A stretch of 64,000 nucleotides of DNA from the NCBI RefSeq assembly GCF_965228935.1, contig NZ_OZ245846.1:62001-126000 (forward strand), written 5' to 3'. This document shows, piece after piece, positions 8,371 to 17,018 of the stretch (the first letter of the stretch is position 1; every line of letters starts with the position of its first letter). The DNA is from Ulvibacterium sp965228935 (GTDB taxonomy: Bacteria; Bacteroidota; Bacteroidia; Flavobacteriales; Flavobacteriaceae). Made by a program: the position numbers and the translations under genes. The notes beneath the pieces were generated by a model. The model had not been told where the DNA came from, ran no database searches, and worked only from the letters and a program-made list of their open reading frames with translations.

Positions 8371-9444
8371 ATGGAACCTAAATATCACAAGGTTGTAATC
8401 TACTATTTTTCGGGTACCGGAAATGCGAAAAATACGGCATTCTGGGTAGGTGATGAAGCAAAAAGGCAAGGGGCCGAAACCAAAATTATAAATATTGCCA
8501 AGATTCAAAACAAAGAAATAGCTCCTCCATCTGAAAACACATTAATTGGATTCATTTCACCGACCCATGGTTTTCATTTTCCAGAAATTGTGAGGCGGTT
8601 CTTGATAGGGTTCCCAGAAGTAAAGAATTGTGATGCTTTCCTAATGAACACTCGGGCAGGGTTAAGGATAGGTAACTTATTCTTACCGGGGCTGAGTGGT
8701 GTTTCACATTACTGGTCGTCAATGGTACTTAAAAGAAAAGGGTTTAAAATTGTGGGATTGTTTCCTGTGGACTTACCATCAAATTGGTTATCGTTTCATC
8801 CAGCGGTTCGAAAAAGAGGGATAGGATTAATTTACCGGAATGTTGAACCCAAAGTAAGACGTTTTGCCGTAAAAATCATAAATGGCAAAACAAGCTATAG
8901 GGCTTTGTATGACATTGTTCAAGATGCTTTAATTGCCCCAGTAGCGGTTCTTTATATCCTTTTTGGAAGGTATTTTTTGGCCAAATCATTTATTGCATCA
9001 TCGGATTGCGATATGTGTGGGTTATGTGAAAAATCCTGCCCGGTCCAAGCGATAAAACAAGTTGACCACAGAATGTTCTGGACCATCAAATGTGAGAGCT
9101 GTATGAAATGTATGAACGATTGTCCCAAAAGAGCCATTGAGACCGCACATGGATTTATGTTCATAGGGTCGCTGATTATATCATCAATTGTTACATATTT
9201 GATCGATCAAATTTTGACCCTCGCCCCTTTTGTCGATTTCCAAATTTTAGGGATGGAGTACGCGAAATCCATATTGATCACAATTCTATTTTTCCCGATT
9301 TTCTTCATGGGATATAGAGCCATGCATTGGTTAATGCGTTTTGGACTGTTTGAACGAATTTTTGTGTTTTCTTCACGGACGAAATATCGATTTTGGGGGA
9401 GGTACAAAGCCCCGAATAGAAGAAAGAACGCAATCCGCCCATAG
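8371..9444 (+). CDS. EFR1-type flavodoxin-ferredoxin fusion protein
   Basis: A 357-residue protein that joins an N-terminal flavodoxin-like domain (YYFSGTGNAKNTAFWV, an FMN phosphate-binding loop) to two [4Fe-4S] clusters. The first cluster motif starts at C213 (CDMCGLCEKSCP) and the second at C241 (CESCMKCMNDCP). Two hydrophobic segments near residues 265-285 and 300-320 follow the clusters, so the protein is probably membrane-attached. Proteins of this EFR1 type are predicted electron carriers from flavin to iron-sulphur partners, and their acceptors are unknown. The gene is alone, between a divergent ATPase and a convergent oxidoreductase, so no partner can be named. Confidence 0.85.
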   Translation: MEPKYHKVVIYYFSGTGNAKNTAFWVGDEAKRQGAETKIINIAKIQNKEIAPPSENTLIGFISPTHGFHFPEIVRRFLIGFPEVKNCDAFLMNTRAGLRIGNLFLPGLSGVSHYWSSMVLKRKGFKIVGLFPVDLPSNWLSFHPAVRKRGIGLIYRNVEPKVRRFAVKIINGKTSYRALYDIVQDALIAPVAVLYILFGRYFLAKSFIASSDCDMCGLCEKSCPVQAIKQVDHRMFWTIKCESCMKCMNDCPKRAIETAHGFMFIGSLIISSIVTYLIDQILTLAPFVDFQILGMEYAKSILITILFFPIFFMGYRAMHWLMRFGLFERIFVFSSRTKYRFWGRYKAPNRRKNAIRP

Positions 9445-9523
9445 GACGGCAAATGCAAAGGATGGTAAAATTTGAAGATTTATAGAATCTTGGCTTTTAA
9501 ATTGATTCAGTGTGCATTTGTAT

Positions 9524-10465
9524 TTATAAGGTAACGACCACTTTTCCTACGGTCCTACCACTTTCAAGTTGTTGATGTGCCTCGGCCATACGGTCAAAAG
9601 GAAAAGTTTTGGAAACATGAGGTTTAATCGTCCCGCTTTCCAATAAGTTCTTAAGCGTTTTCATATCATCCCCATTAGACTGTACCAACAAATTTGAAAC
9701 ATGGACATTCCGCTCCTTGGCCAAATTCATGACTTCATCGGAAAATTCAGGAGTCGGTATGGAAACGATGGAGCCTCCTGCCCTTACCACTTTGACCGAG
9801 TTTAACAAGATGTCCCCACTGAACATATCAAAAATAAAATCCATGTCCGTGACCACATCCTCAAAAGCTTGTGTTCTATAGTCTATATGTTCATCAGCGC
9901 CCAAGGCCATAACAAAATCCCTATTCTTGGCCGAGCTGGTCGTAATCACATAAGCGCCCAACCATTTGGCAATTTGGATAGCGAAATGTCCAACACCTCC
10001 CGAACCTCCATGTATAAGTACCCTGTCATCTTTTTGAACCTTGTCCTGCAAAACCTGTAAAGCGGTCAAAGCCGCCAATGTGGTTGCCGCCGCATCCTCA
10101 AAAGACAGGTCTTCGGGTATTTTTGCGATATGATCTTCCGCGGCAGTTACCATCTGGGCATAGGCATTTCCTCTTCCGGGAAAGTTCAGCATCCCGAAAA
10201 CTTGATCGCCCACTTGGTATTGGGAAACATGGATACCTGTGGCCACTACATTTCCTGCTACATCCCAGCCTAAGATGATGGGGGCTTGCCCTCCACTTAT
10301 CTTTTGAAGTACATCTTTGTTGGCGCGTACTTTATAATCGACCGGATTAATGCTGATAGCTTTTACTTCGATCAATACCTCGTTTTCCTTCGCCATGGGC
10401 CTTTCGACATTCCTGATTGCTAGATTTTCAACCCCTCCTACTCTTTCCAATAGTATTGCCTTCAT
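9524..10465 (-). CDS. NADP-dependent oxidoreductase, zinc-less medium-chain family (quinone-reductase-like)
   Basis: A 313-residue member of the medium-chain dehydrogenase/reductase family. The N-terminal GroES-like domain (VKAISINPVDYKVR, GWDVAGNV) lacks the zinc-binding cysteines, as in quinone oxidoreductases. The Rossmann domain has IHGGSGGVGHFAIQIAKWLGA at about residues 151-171. Such enzymes reduce quinones or alpha,beta-unsaturated carbonyls with NADPH. It is divergent from an HxlR regulator with matching palindromes between them, which suggests induction by electrophiles. That assignment rests on context. The start at 10465 lies 9 bases from the first palindrome. Confidence 0.85.
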   Translation of the reverse strand: MKAILLERVGGVENLAIRNVERPMAKENEVLIEVKAISINPVDYKVRANKDVLQKISGGQAPIILGWDVAGNVVATGIHVSQYQVGDQVFGMLNFPGRGNAYAQMVTAAEDHIAKIPEDLSFEDAAATTLAALTALQVLQDKVQKDDRVLIHGGSGGVGHFAIQIAKWLGAYVITTSSAKNRDFVMALGADEHIDYRTQAFEDVVTDMDFIFDMFSGDILLNSVKVVRAGGSIVSIPTPEFSDEVMNLAKERNVHVSNLLVQSNGDDMKTLKNLLESGTIKPHVSKTFPFDRMAEAHQQLESGRTVGKVVVTL

Positions 10466-10473
10466 ATTTTTTG

Positions 10474-10504
10474 ACTATAATAGTTCAACTATAAAAAGTA
10501 TAGT
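10474..10504. promoter_or_regulatory. Two adjacent palindromes, predicted HxlR operator for the oxidoreductase gene
   Basis: ACTAT-A-ATAGT (10474-10484) is followed three bases later by ACTATA-AAAAG-TATAGT (10488-10504). Both are perfect inverted repeats. They lie 9-39 bases upstream of the oxidoreductase start. The 17-mer recurs exactly at 10622-10638 beside the regulator gene. Confidence 0.75.
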
Positions 10505-10621
10505 GCCAAAATTAATTCGGGTTTTCGAATCTTACAATAACGGTCAAAAATGATAGTACCGAAAAAAGAAATAATTTTTATTTACATATCTGATATTGAG
10601 ATACATAAAAAATAAAAAATC

Positions 10622-10638
10622 ACTATAAAAAGTATAGT
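10622..10638. promoter_or_regulatory. Palindrome, predicted HxlR autoregulatory operator
   Basis: ACTATA-AAAAG-TATAGT here is an exact copy of the 17-mer at 10488-10504. It lies 52 bases upstream of the HxlR gene start. The duplication of an identical palindrome at both divergent promoters points to one regulator controlling both. Confidence 0.75.
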
Positions 10639-10689
10639 TGCATAATTGGATATAGTATTCTAATTTTAATCTTTCTAATTTGGATTCTT

Positions 10690-11061
10690 ATGGCAGAAGC
10701 ACATGAAAGACGGCTGATAAAATACAACGACAAATTGTTTTCCTGTACCACAAGCATTGCCATGGAATTCATAGGGGGGAAATGGAAAAGCGTAATATTG
10801 GTTTATCTGATCGATGGAAAGAAACGGTATAACGAATTGCGAAAATTAATTTCCACCATTACGGAACGTACGTTAAGTCTACAGCTTAAACAACTGGAAA
10901 AAGACGGTTTGATCTCCCGGAAAGTCTATGCAAAAAAACCGCCGTTAAAAGTGGAATATGCCCTTACGCCCTTCGGTGAAAGTTTGATCCCGATTTTGAA
11001 CTCCATTGCCAACTGGGGCATGATCGTGGCCAAGGATAAGGGAGAATTTATTGAGGAATGA
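10690..11061 (+). CDS. HxlR-family winged-helix transcriptional regulator
   Basis: A 123-residue protein with the HxlR core: CTTSIAMEFIGGKWKSVILVYLIDG (helices 1-2), KRYNELRKLI, TERTLSLQLKQLEKDGLISRKVY (recognition helix and wing) and VEYALTPFGESLIPIL. The single cysteine, C19, precedes the winged helix at the place where redox- or quinone-sensing members such as YodB and HypR carry theirs. It probably acts as a homodimer on palindromic DNA, and copies of such a palindrome flank its own promoter and that of the divergent oxidoreductase. Inducer identity is inferred from the neighbouring enzyme. Confidence 0.88.
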   Translation: MAEAHERRLIKYNDKLFSCTTSIAMEFIGGKWKSVILVYLIDGKKRYNELRKLISTITERTLSLQLKQLEKDGLISRKVYAKKPPLKVEYALTPFGESLIPILNSIANWGMIVAKDKGEFIEE

Positions 11062-11159
11062 ACTTACTAATACTAAATCAGTTGACTAAATTCCTTTCTA
11101 TACAACCATTTTCCGCCATAATTTCCTAAAAGGTATTCCAATAAATTCGAAAAAGGTTA

Positions 11160-12014
11160 CTATGCATCCCCTTTTCTGCTCCAATGGGGTATTACCATGA
11201 AGGGAATGGTAATAGCAAACCCGATTTTCCTTACAATGGATTTTACAAAAAGACGCTCCAAAAAAGTATGTTTGTTCTGTATCATAATCAAAAAATCCAT
11301 AGGGTTCTTTGCTTGAAACGTATAGATTCCCTCAATGGTATCATCATTGGGGAGTTCATAGAACAAGGAATTTCCGTTTGCTATTTGTTGCAGCTTCGCT
11401 TTATTGGTTAGCTGTTGCCCATTGAGGCCGGAGCTTGCCCCAATATGCAATATATGGACAGCTGAGGTGTACCGTTGGGCAATGTTTAGCAGTTCCGATA
11501 GCTGCGTTTTTTGGTAATCGATTTCATAGTCGGTCGGAAACAAAATATTCTTGGGAGCACTAAAAGGATAAGTGGATGGAACCGCAATTACGGGACGTTC
11601 CACTTTCTTTATGACATCCACTGTGTTGGTCCCAAGAAGCACTTCCTTTGCCCCGGTAGCTCCCTTTGTTCCCATGACAACAAGATCTATTTTCTCTTTT
11701 TTGATCAATGCCCTGATTTCATCCACAAGGAAGCCCAATGTAGAATGCGGAACAAATATATGTTTGGGGTTTTCGAATTTCTTCAAAATACGTTCATGTA
11801 GTCCGTTCAACTGTCTTAATGAATCTATTTGATTTGTATCGTCCAAAGGCATTTTCCTATCATCATAAAACTCCCTTTCCTCGTAGTAAATAGATGGGGA
11901 GAACACATGTAGTAGATAAAAGGAGCATTCCTCCTCCTTAAAAAGATTCAAGGCGTAATCGATGGCATTATAGGAATTTTCGGAAAAATCCGTGGGTAAT
12001 ACTATTCTCTTCAC
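11160..12014 (-). CDS. Universal stress protein, two tandem UspA domains
   Basis: A 284-residue protein made of two Usp domains. The first (1-140) begins MKRIVLPTDFSENSYNAI and carries the ATP-binding signature G-x2-G-x9-G-T as GTKGATGAKEVLLGT. The second (from about residue 150, NILFPTDYEI) lacks a recognisable G-x2-G-x9-G signature, so probably only the first domain binds nucleotide. Tandem Usp proteins of this kind are common in Bacteroidota and are induced by starvation or stress. The gene is convergent with the HxlR gene. About 225 bases of AT-rich DNA separate its start from the PanE-like gene, and I saw no structure in them. Confidence 0.88.
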   Translation of the reverse strand: MKRIVLPTDFSENSYNAIDYALNLFKEEECSFYLLHVFSPSIYYEEREFYDDRKMPLDDTNQIDSLRQLNGLHERILKKFENPKHIFVPHSTLGFLVDEIRALIKKEKIDLVVMGTKGATGAKEVLLGTNTVDVIKKVERPVIAVPSTYPFSAPKNILFPTDYEIDYQKTQLSELLNIAQRYTSAVHILHIGASSGLNGQQLTNKAKLQQIANGNSLFYELPNDDTIEGIYTFQAKNPMDFLIMIQNKHTFLERLFVKSIVRKIGFAITIPFMVIPHWSRKGDA

Positions 12015-12239
12015 GATGGTTTGTGTTTTTATTTAAGTTGTTAAACCGCCAAAATATATTGGAAAACAATCCCAAAAAATGACCATGGTCAGCTTTATAC
12101 TTTTAAGGATTACCAAGGCATACCATAATAGATAGATTAATCTTTGCAGGGAGGTATCGCACTTGATAACATCAAGGTTGTACTTGGTTAGAAGGCAATA
12201 ATCTTAATCGAACAATAGGGTAGTTTACCATTCCGCTTC

Positions 12240-13160
12240 TCAGTTTAGATAGAGTTGTGACTTGGCGTATATCATCGATCCAAATGCTTTGGTATACGGA
12301 ACAAGTCCAGGTTCTCCGATGGATTCGGCGAGCCTTGCCATTTCCAAATTTAAACTTTCGATCTCCGTACGTCTTTTTTTTCGGATATCATCATAGGTGG
12401 ATATCAATTGCCCATCCGATCGCTCACTTATCAGCAATAGATTTTTTACCACGTCATCCTCATCAATACGTACACCTATTTTCTCTGCCAAACCAACACA
12501 CTCTTTGATTACCGTTTTGGCTATAGCCGCAATTCCTTGATCTCGATAAAAAATACCATTGTCTACCTCCAACAAAGGACAGATGGAATTAAATGCACAA
12601 TTGAGAATAGCCTTGGTCCATATATAATGCTCAATATTCGATTCTTCCCGAAAAGTGAAATGCCGCGTATTGATATGACTTACGATTTTCCCCAATTTTT
12701 CTTTTTTAACATTGAGGCTCCCCACGGGAGATGCGGATACCGCCTTAAAACGGACTTCACCATTGTCCATTATTTGACTGGTCGTAAAAAGCACGCAACG
12801 AAAAACGTTCTTTAAAGCCTCAAAAGGCTTTTCTATGTTAAGGCCGTTTTGTAACAGAACAATTGAAAGGTCTCCATCAAAATCCTGCAATTTTTTGGCA
12901 ATCTTGGTATTGGCGAATGTTTTGGTGGTAACCAAAACAATACCGTTCATCTCTTTTAGATTACTGAATGTTGTGGTAGCAACGCGCTGTGTAAACACCT
13001 GATCATTATGATTACGAACGGAAACAATATCTTCCGATTCCGGTAGATTATCCACACTTCCCCGAACCAGAACGGCATTCTTTTTTTCTTGTTTTAAAAA
13101 AACGGCCAAAGCCTTACCTATGGCACCTGCACCAATGATGTAAATCTTAGGGTCTTCCAT
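12240..13160 (-). CDS. Ketopantoate reductase (PanE/ApbA) family protein
   Basis: A 306-residue protein with an N-terminal NAD(P)-binding motif IIGAGAIGKALAVFL and the family helix YIWTKAILNCAFNSICPLLEVDNG, in which the conserved Lys and Asn contact ketopantoate. The C-terminal region SERSDGQLISTYDDIRKKRRTEIESLN matches the family's substrate-closing segment, including the STxxD and RxTEIxxLN pattern. Family members reduce 2-dehydropantoate to pantoate for coenzyme A synthesis, though many paralogues have other 2-keto acid substrates. It is the last gene of the thiCDE-GNAT run and overlaps the GNAT gene by 14 bases, so it is co-transcribed with thiamine genes. Confidence 0.82.
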   Translation of the reverse strand: MEDPKIYIIGAGAIGKALAVFLKQEKKNAVLVRGSVDNLPESEDIVSVRNHNDQVFTQRVATTTFSNLKEMNGIVLVTTKTFANTKIAKKLQDFDGDLSIVLLQNGLNIEKPFEALKNVFRCVLFTTSQIMDNGEVRFKAVSASPVGSLNVKKEKLGKIVSHINTRHFTFREESNIEHYIWTKAILNCAFNSICPLLEVDNGIFYRDQGIAAIAKTVIKECVGLAEKIGVRIDEDDVVKNLLLISERSDGQLISTYDDIRKKRRTEIESLNLEMARLAESIGEPGLVPYTKAFGSMIYAKSQLYLN

Positions 13161-13668
13161 TCAATATGATTTTAAACAAAAGTAATTCTGTTTCCCCTAG
13201 CCTTATGGTCTTGGAAAACTCAAATCCCAACTTTTCTAATAATTTTTGCGATGCCAAATTCTCCCGTACCGTTATCGCACTGAGATAATTAAGGTTGAAT
13301 TGTTCTTTTGCCGCCCTAACCATCCTTTGGGCGGACTCAAAACCGTAGCCCTTCCCTTCATACTCCGGGAGAAATGCAAAACCTAGGTCTATTCCGTTTA
13401 ACCCTTCCCTGTCATGTAGACCACATGTCCCGATTTTTGCTCTATCCGTTTTTCTGATGACCGTGTAATTTGAATATCCCAATCTTTCCAGTTGTGGAGT
13501 CATGCGGTTCAAGATGTAGTTTTTGGCATCTCCGCTTGTCCTTACATTTCTATCCCCGATGTATTGAATCCATTTAGGTATATTCATTAAGGTACAAATG
13601 AATTCCGCATCATCAATTGCTGTAGGTCTCATAAGCAGCCTGTCGGTGGTAAATGTTTGATTGTTCAT
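13147..13668 (-). CDS. GNAT-family N-acetyltransferase (RimJ/RimL-like)
   Basis: A 173-residue acetyltransferase. It starts TFTTDRLLMRPTAIDDAEFI, the typical N-terminus of the RimJ/RimL group. The acetyl-CoA-binding motif A is FLPEYEGKGYGFESAQRMV, followed by AITVRENLASQKLLEKLGFEF. The group acetylates ribosomal-protein N-termini, antibiotics or small amines, and the substrate is unknown here. Its stop overlaps the PanE-like start by 14 bases, and its start lies just after the thiE stop, so all five genes are probably one transcript. Confidence 0.85.
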   Translation of the reverse strand: MNNQTFTTDRLLMRPTAIDDAEFICTLMNIPKWIQYIGDRNVRTSGDAKNYILNRMTPQLERLGYSNYTVIRKTDRAKIGTCGLHDREGLNGIDLGFAFLPEYEGKGYGFESAQRMVRAAKEQFNLNYLSAITVRENLASQKLLEKLGFEFSKTIRLGETELLLFKIILNGRP

Positions 13669-13675
13669 TGGAACC

Positions 13676-14323
13676 TTACTGCTTAAAGTTTTTATATACT
13701 TCCTTCACGGTATGGAACTTATCTTCGCTATGGTTAATCAAGGATGCTATGGCAATTCCATATACTCCTTTGGACAATAAAGGTTTTATATCATTCAACC
13801 GAACTCCGCCGATTACTAAAATTGGCATGGAAGACCCATTAAATTGATCCAAGGATTCAACTAACGCACCAATCCGTTCCAATGACAAAAACTCCGTTAT
13901 TTCTGGTTTGGTCCGAGTTTTTCGAAATGTTCCCAATCCAATATAATCCACTATACCCATCGATCTAAGTAATAGGGCTTCCTTTTCATTGTAAGCAGTA
14001 CCTCCAATAATCTTTTCATTACCTAGTAATTCTCGGGCAATGCTATGATCAGTATCACTCTTTCCCAGATGAACGCCATCCGCATTAATTTCCTTGGCTA
14101 TTTCAAGATGGTCATTGACAATAAAGGTAGCGCCATATTCCTTACAAATTTGCTGAGTCTCCACCGCAATATCCAAAATTTCGGAATAGGGTCTATTTTT
14201 TGGTCGCAGTTGCACCAGGTCGACCCCTGCCCTACAGGCCTCCAAGGCCAATTGTTGATGTGATTTCCCAGGATGATCCTGGGTAATAAAATGAACTCTT
14301 GGGATATGTTTACGGATTTTCAT
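13676..14323 (-). CDS. thiE: Thiamine phosphate synthase
   Basis: ThiE joins HMP-pyrophosphate and thiazole phosphate to thiamine phosphate. The visible family motifs are VDLVQLRPKN (family LxQLRxK), FIVNDHLEIAKEINADGVHLGKSD (pyrophosphate and Mg binding), IGGTAYNEKEA, DYIGLGTFRKT and VIGGVR. I chose ATG at 14323 (MKIRKHIPRVHFITQ). The frame is open to an ATG at 14350, which would overlap thiD by 20 bases. The encoded protein has 215 residues, normal for the family. The GLGTFRKT loop has Arg-Lys where many ThiE proteins have Ser/Thr, but stays within the flavobacterial type. Confidence 0.88.
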   Translation of the reverse strand: MKIRKHIPRVHFITQDHPGKSHQQLALEACRAGVDLVQLRPKNRPYSEILDIAVETQQICKEYGATFIVNDHLEIAKEINADGVHLGKSDTDHSIARELLGNEKIIGGTAYNEKEALLLRSMGIVDYIGLGTFRKTRTKPEITEFLSLERIGALVESLDQFNGSSMPILVIGGVRLNDIKPLLSKGVYGIAIASLINHSEDKFHTVKEVYKNFKQ

Positions 14324-14330
14324 TCCTAAG

Positions 14331-15065
14331 CTACTGATCCATATGCCCAAGTAGTGACCTACTGCTCAACATATACCGGTTAAGAACGTTTTTTGCTTTA
14401 TGGTAGGCCTGTACCAATTTAAGTCCTTTGGCCAAACCTGCCGTGATACCGGATGAAAGTATGCACCCTGTTCCGTGCTTGTCATAACCCTTGTGTTTCC
14501 TTGTCCTTAGGGCATCTAATTTTCCCTCATAAAAAAGCTTATCCAGAACCGTGGTGTCATCCCCATTAGCCGTTTTTAAAAGTACTGCAGCCTTACAGTC
14601 CGTATGACCTACACCATCCTTACCCCATATCACATGGTATTCATCCAAATTGGGCGTAATAAGATCCAATTGATCCAATATTGTATTTGGGATGTTCATC
14701 TGGGAGTTCCCCCAGAAAGAAAATCCGCTTGAGCTACTAAAAACAGGGTCCCAGACTATTATTACGTTTGGGTTACGACCTCTTAGATAGGCTATTGCCC
14801 ATTGAAGCATTTCTGCATCTTTGGTCACCCCGATCTTTACGGCAGCGATAGTATGCTTTTTGAAAAGTAAATCAAGTTGATTTTCAAGGTCTTGTTGGGA
14901 TGTCCATCTTACATCCTTAATATGCGATTCGTTTTGAAAGGTTACCCCGGTGATTACCCCAAATCCATATACCTGGTGCTTTTGAAAGGCTTTTATGTCG
15001 GCCAAAATACCAGCTCCCGCCGATGGATCGAACCCTGAAACCGAAAGTACTTTGGGCAACTTCAT
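14331..15065 (-). CDS. thiD: Hydroxymethylpyrimidine/phosphomethylpyrimidine kinase
   Basis: ThiD phosphorylates HMP twice to HMP-PP, the pyrimidine half of thiamine. The 244 residues show the ribokinase-like fold. The N-terminal motif is VSGFDPSAGAGILADIKAFQ, VWDPVFSSSSGFSFW is the family's DPVxxxxxG segment, and KHKGYDKHGTGCILSSGITAGLA is the anion hole with the catalytic Asp replaced in context by DKHGTGC. Its start overlaps the thiC stop by four bases, a sign of translational coupling. The unit continues directly into thiE. Confidence 0.9.
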   Translation of the reverse strand: MKLPKVLSVSGFDPSAGAGILADIKAFQKHQVYGFGVITGVTFQNESHIKDVRWTSQQDLENQLDLLFKKHTIAAVKIGVTKDAEMLQWAIAYLRGRNPNVIIVWDPVFSSSSGFSFWGNSQMNIPNTILDQLDLITPNLDEYHVIWGKDGVGHTDCKAAVLLKTANGDDTTVLDKLFYEGKLDALRTRKHKGYDKHGTGCILSSGITAGLAKGLKLVQAYHKAKNVLNRYMLSSRSLLGHMDQ

Positions 15066-16903
15066 AAGTAGATGGACGAACCTTTATCCGAAAATTCATT
15101 TGCCTTATCCTTCATTCCCCTTTTCAATACTTCATTCTCCGTTATATCCTTATTTTGGGCCATCTGTCTAATTTCCTCGGTAATCCTCATGGAGCAGAAT
15201 TTAGGACCGCACATACTACAAAAATGGGCAATCTTGGCCCCTTCCGCCGGTAAGGTTTCATCATGATATTCCCGTGCACGGGACGGATCCAGGCCCAGAT
15301 TAAATTGATCCTCCCAACGAAACTCGAAACGGGCTTTACTCAAGGCATCGTCCCGGTACTGTGCTGCAGGGAAACCTTTGGCCAAATCTGCGGCATGCGC
15401 TGCTATCTTATAGGCAAGCAGCCCCTCTTTTACATCTTCTTTGTTGGGCAATCCCAAATGTTCTTTCGGGGTTACGTAACAGAGCATGGAAGTTCCGAAC
15501 CAACCTATCATTGCGGCTCCTATAGCACTGGTTATATGGTCATACCCTGGTGCAATATCCGTCGTAAGCGGACCCAAGGTATAAAATGGAGCTTCATGGG
15601 TAAGCTCCAATTGTTTGTCAACATTATCTTTGATCAACTGCATGGGAATATGCCCAGGGCCTTCAATAATAACTTGCACATGGTGTTCCCATGCTATTTT
15701 GGTAAGCTCTCCCAACGTCTCGAGTTCTGCGAATTGAGCCGCGTCATTGGCATCGGCAATACTACCCGGTCTTAATCCGTCCCCTAAGGAAATGGTAACA
15801 TCATATTGATTGAGTATTTCGCAGATTTCGGCAAAATGGGTATATATAAAATTCTCCTTATGATGCGCCAGACACCATTTGGCCATAATACTACCCCCAC
15901 GGGAAACAATTCCTGTAACCCTAGGGGCAGTAAGGGGGATATACTGTAACAAGACTCCTGCATGCATGGTAAAATAATCGACTCCCTGTTCCGCTTGTTC
16001 AATTAGCGTGTCCCGAAATAAATCCCACGTTAGGTCTTCGGGCTTTCCTCCTACTTTTTCCAAAGCCTGATAAATGGGTACTGTCCCGATCGGTACCGGA
16101 CTGTTTCGAATAATCCATTCCCTTGTTTCATGGATATGGGCCCCAGTGGATAAATCCATAATAGTATCCGCACCCCAACGGCAGGCCCAGGCAGATTTCT
16201 CCACTTCTGCTTCAATTGAGGAGGTTACCGCTGAATTCCCAATATTAGCATTGACCTTTGTTCTAAAGTTTCGACCGATTATCATAGGCTCCAACTCCGG
16301 GTGATTGATATTTGCCGGTATCACGGCCCGTCCTCTGGCGACCTCATCCCGAACGAACTCTGGAGTGATTTTTTGAGGAATGGAAGCCCCCCAGGAATTA
16401 CCCTCATGTTGGGAATAATTATGGACAAGACCGTTTTCCCTTAGGGCGATATATTCCATTTCCGGGGTTACAACACCCTTTTTCGCATAGTACATTTGGG
16501 TATGACAACCGTTATTGGCTTTTAAGGGCAGTCGAAGGTTGGGAAAACGGATATCATCGAGTTCTTTATCGTCTAACCTGCTGTTTCCGTACGCTGAAGT
16601 CAACCTTTTTAAATGCTTCAGGGTATCGTATTCCCGAATCCAGCTTCGGATCTCAGGTATTCCGGAAGACAATTCAATTTCTATATCCGGGTCGGTAAAG
16701 GGGCCGCTGGTATCATACATCAGAACATCGGGATTCGATATGGTTTTGGAACCATCGGCCGTTCTTGTACTTTGCTGTCGTACTTTTCTAAAAGGAATTT
16801 TCCATCCCTTATCCGTAATAACATAATGCTTTGTGGAACCTGGAAAAGGTGTTCCCATTATCGTATTGATGTCTTCTGTCGGTTTCACTTCTTTGTTGTC
16901 CAT
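15062..16903 (-). CDS. thiC: Phosphomethylpyrimidine synthase
   Basis: ThiC rearranges aminoimidazole ribotide to HMP phosphate by radical SAM chemistry. The length of 613 residues from the chosen ATG (MDNKEVKPTEDIN) is typical. A TTG four codons upstream is the alternative. Clear family blocks are ISNPDVLMYDTSGPFTDP, MEYIALREN, ADTIMDLSTG, GTVPIYQAL, TMHAG, SRGGSIMAKWCL, SLGDGLRPG and EGPGHIPM. The C-terminal cluster motif CSMCGPKFC holds the [4Fe-4S] cluster. It heads a thiC-thiD-thiE operon. No thiS, thiG, thiH or thiF is present nearby, so the thiazole half must be made from another locus or imported. Confidence 0.95.
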   Translation of the reverse strand: MDNKEVKPTEDINTIMGTPFPGSTKHYVITDKGWKIPFRKVRQQSTRTADGSKTISNPDVLMYDTSGPFTDPDIEIELSSGIPEIRSWIREYDTLKHLKRLTSAYGNSRLDDKELDDIRFPNLRLPLKANNGCHTQMYYAKKGVVTPEMEYIALRENGLVHNYSQHEGNSWGASIPQKITPEFVRDEVARGRAVIPANINHPELEPMIIGRNFRTKVNANIGNSAVTSSIEAEVEKSAWACRWGADTIMDLSTGAHIHETREWIIRNSPVPIGTVPIYQALEKVGGKPEDLTWDLFRDTLIEQAEQGVDYFTMHAGVLLQYIPLTAPRVTGIVSRGGSIMAKWCLAHHKENFIYTHFAEICEILNQYDVTISLGDGLRPGSIADANDAAQFAELETLGELTKIAWEHHVQVIIEGPGHIPMQLIKDNVDKQLELTHEAPFYTLGPLTTDIAPGYDHITSAIGAAMIGWFGTSMLCYVTPKEHLGLPNKEDVKEGLLAYKIAAHAADLAKGFPAAQYRDDALSKARFEFRWEDQFNLGLDPSRAREYHDETLPAEGAKIAHFCSMCGPKFCSMRITEEIRQMAQNKDITENEVLKRGMKDKANEFSDKGSSIYL

Positions 16904-16940
16904 TTTTTTGAACAAATGTGATCAAAGCGGATGACCTACG

Positions 16941-17018
16941 ATAGTACAAGATGGACCTGGGAAACTATTTGATACGGTTTTGCGAAAGTAGATTAGGGAC
17001 ATGTCCATCTTATACTAT
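16941..17018. repeat. Long inverted repeat between thiC and an AraC gene
   Basis: ATAGTACAAGATGGAC (16941-16956) is matched by GTCCATCTTATACTAT (17003-17018), 15 of 16 bases in inverted orientation with 46 bases between. The inner arm also makes the palindrome GGACATGTCC (16997-17006). It lies in the divergent thiC/AraC promoter region. It may be a two-half-site operator or an RNA stem in the thiC leader. I see none of the conserved bases of a TPP riboswitch. Confidence 0.75.

Noticed and set aside
9475..9491. Terminator between the EFR1 and oxidoreductase genes
   Set aside because: AAGATT-TATAG-AATCTT is only six AT-rich pairs. It is too weak to claim.
15263..15775. 170-residue open frame on the plus strand
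   Set aside because: It lies wholly opposite thiC, a certain gene, and has the scrambled composition of an antisense frame.
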